A stretch of DNA of 36,107 nt from IMG/VR virus record IMGVR_UViG_3300001282_000028, positions 1 to 36,107 of that record; one strand, 5' to 3'. The notes under the pieces were generated by a model. That model was not told where the DNA came from and did no database searches. It was given only the letters and a program-made list of their open reading frames with translations. This DNA comes from a virus. Below, piece by piece: positions 34,919 to 36,107 of this stretch. The position numbers and the translations under genes are program-made. The stretch's first letter is position 1. Each line of letters starts with the position of its first letter.

Positions 34919-36107
34919 ATTTCGCAATTACCCGAAGTACATGCTAGTGTCTGAACGCCCTCGACATTGTCATCCATCTCAATAAGAGCATCCCAATCGA
35001 CTGTAGTTGGAATATTTTTATTTAGATCTTCGTAATCAGCTTGGGTAATTGTCTCGTATGGAGCCTGACGATAAGTTCCGCCATCATGCGGTAGGAATGA
35101 TACGCCAGACATTTCATCAAAGTGATCATAAACCCATGCACCAACACGTGGCCATTCTTCTTCCTTTACGTTAATAGTAACGGATGGCTTATGCTCGCAC
35201 CAATGACGCTGATACTTCAACCAAAGTTCTAGATGATCAATAGCTGATACATTCTCTCTGGTAATTGAAGTATCTGGTAGTCTCATTGGAAACGAAAAGA
35301 CAGTAGTAGCGTGAGGCTTAGTAACGTCAGGTTCATGAGGCACACCAGCATCAATAAGATGCTTTGTAAGCGGGTCTTTGTTATCGCTACGCACACGACG
35401 GATATAATAGCGGTCATGACCGGGATGAATACCACTAGGGGAAAGAACCAACTGCGAAACTGTCCCTGAAGGTTTAACGCAAGTAATTGCAACTGACTGA
35501 TTAATTCCAAGTTTCTCGCTCCATTCTTTATTTGTATCAATAGCAACCTGACGAAGACGTTCTAGACGAGCAGGTAACTCTGGATCATTATAATCATTCA
35601 TCAACGGGCAATCATAAATGCCAGTAAATGAAACACCAAGTAGTCTTTCTTCTTCTGTATTCTTCTGCCAAATCTTACGTAGATATGGGAAGTATGTCAT
35701 TGTTGACTGGAAAGTACCAAGTATACTTGCAACTTTAATCTTTCTAGCAAGTGTTTTCTCAGTATCAGACTCTCGTATAACGACTTCTGTAAGGTTACAG
35801 AATTGATAAGGTCGCAGGATAATCTCAGAGCAGGGATTAGTGCCGAATTCAAAAGATGGGTCTCTTCTACCGTTTTTGCGTGCCACTCTCTGAGATGCGT
35901 CTCGACTAAAGATACCTCTTTCGCCCGACTTCGATTCGTAAATTGCGAGCCATTCTGCCATGAACTGACCGACGTCTGGCTTTTCGGTATATACTGCTGA
36001 ATTGTTTGATAGAGCTCTTTGAACATTTGCTTCCCACCACTGTCCTGCTTTAGCATGACGCATACGGTCGTCTGATAAGTTAGATAGGGAGATCATTGCT
36101 GAACGTC
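34915..36107 (-). CDS. nrdJ: Class II-type ribonucleotide reductase (C-terminal part)
   Basis: Frame open at the right edge, so ~397 C-terminal residues are present. FGTNPCSEIILRPYQFCNLTEVVIR has the active-site Asn-Cys-Glu trio; LLGVSFTG, CVKPSGTVSQLV (phosphate/dNMP loop) and a C-terminal ACTSGNCEI (shuttle Cys) follow. Best match is the monomeric adenosylcobalamin-dependent NTP reductase. It makes dNTPs, with reduction by the glutaredoxin or thioredoxin. Confidence 0.88.
   Translation of the reverse strand, partial: RSAMISLSNLSDDRMRHAKAGQWWEANVQRALSNNSAVYTEKPDVGQFMAEWLAIYESKSGERGIFSRDASQRVARKNGRRDPSFEFGTNPCSEIILRPYQFCNLTEVVIRESDTEKTLARKIKVASILGTFQSTMTYFPYLRKIWQKNTEEERLLGVSFTGIYDCPLMNDYNDPELPARLERLRQVAIDTNKEWSEKLGINQSVAITCVKPSGTVSQLVLSPSGIHPGHDRYYIRRVRSDNKDPLTKHLIDAGVPHEPDVTKPHATTVFSFPMRLPDTSITRENVSAIDHLELWLKYQRHWCEHKPSVTINVKEEEWPRVGAWVYDHFDEMSGVSFLPHDGGTYRQAPYETITQADYEDLNKNIPTTVDWDALIEMDDNVEGVQTLACTSGNCEI

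Overview
What it is: a piece of a T4-superfamily (Straboviridae-like or related) tailed-phage genome from a phage of a Gram-negative host. The diagnostic block is the T4 replication order gp46 - gp45 (clamp) - gp44 - gp62 (clamp loader) - RegA, supported by a T4-type RNase H, PhoH, T4-like late promoters (TATAAATA), GIY-YIG and HNH homing endonucleases, and a very large tRNA array. The host cannot be fixed from sequence alone. The class II (B12-type) ribonucleotide reductase and low GC would fit alphaproteobacterial or marine T4-like phages, but that is only a suggestion. Layout: (1) 1-9,533, plus strand: recombination nuclease subunit, peptide deformylase, MazG-like pyrophosphohydrolase, a probable DNA-hypermodification pair (TET/JBP-type dioxygenase plus TET-associated-type glycosyltransferase), a second GT-A glycosyltransferase, then clamp, clamp loader and RegA. 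A GIY-YIG endonuclease is inserted on the other strand at 2,231-2,749. (2) 9,530-10,711: two sigma70-like promoters and a run of small early-type genes ending in a hairpin. (3) 10,713-17,455: about 29 tRNA or tRNA-like genes on the plus strand (a further CAT tRNA lies at 31,988-32,064 minus). By my reading the anticodons cover all 20 amino acids. The larger spacers between tRNAs are filled with strongly structured RNA: long-stem elements, several H-type pseudoknot candidates and a tandem 49-nt three-way-junction repeat. Protein genes inserted in the array (GIY-YIG, metallophosphoesterase, HNH, 2OG-Fe(II) oxygenase, small membrane or secreted proteins) nearly all end inside, or exactly at, the next tRNA. 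(4) 17,472-36,107: after one plus-strand deaminase everything is on the minus strand: PD-(D/E)XK nuclease, PhoH, small proteins, RNase H, a tightly coupled seven-gene operon for an activated heptose (transaldolase, GmhA-like isomerase, GHMP kinase, GmhB-like phosphatase, nucleotidyltransferase, glycosyltransferase, methyltransferase), S-adenosylmethionine decarboxylase, glutaredoxin, nucleotidyltransferase-fold protein, methyltransferase, ClpP-like protease, exported M15-type endolysin, exported RlpA-like protein, a second GIY-YIG-like gene with a hairpin around its ribosome binding site, and the C-terminal part of a ribonucleotide reductase. How it fits together: the left part copies, repairs and probably modifies phage DNA; the tRNA array and deformylase support translation; RNR, MazG, deaminase and glutaredoxin manage nucleotides; the heptose operon probably makes a nucleotide-activated sugar for glycosylating DNA, virion or host envelope; the right part contains lysis or envelope functions. 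The most unusual parts are the structured RNAs between the tRNAs, the odd tRNA-like genes, and the phage-borne NDP-heptose pathway.
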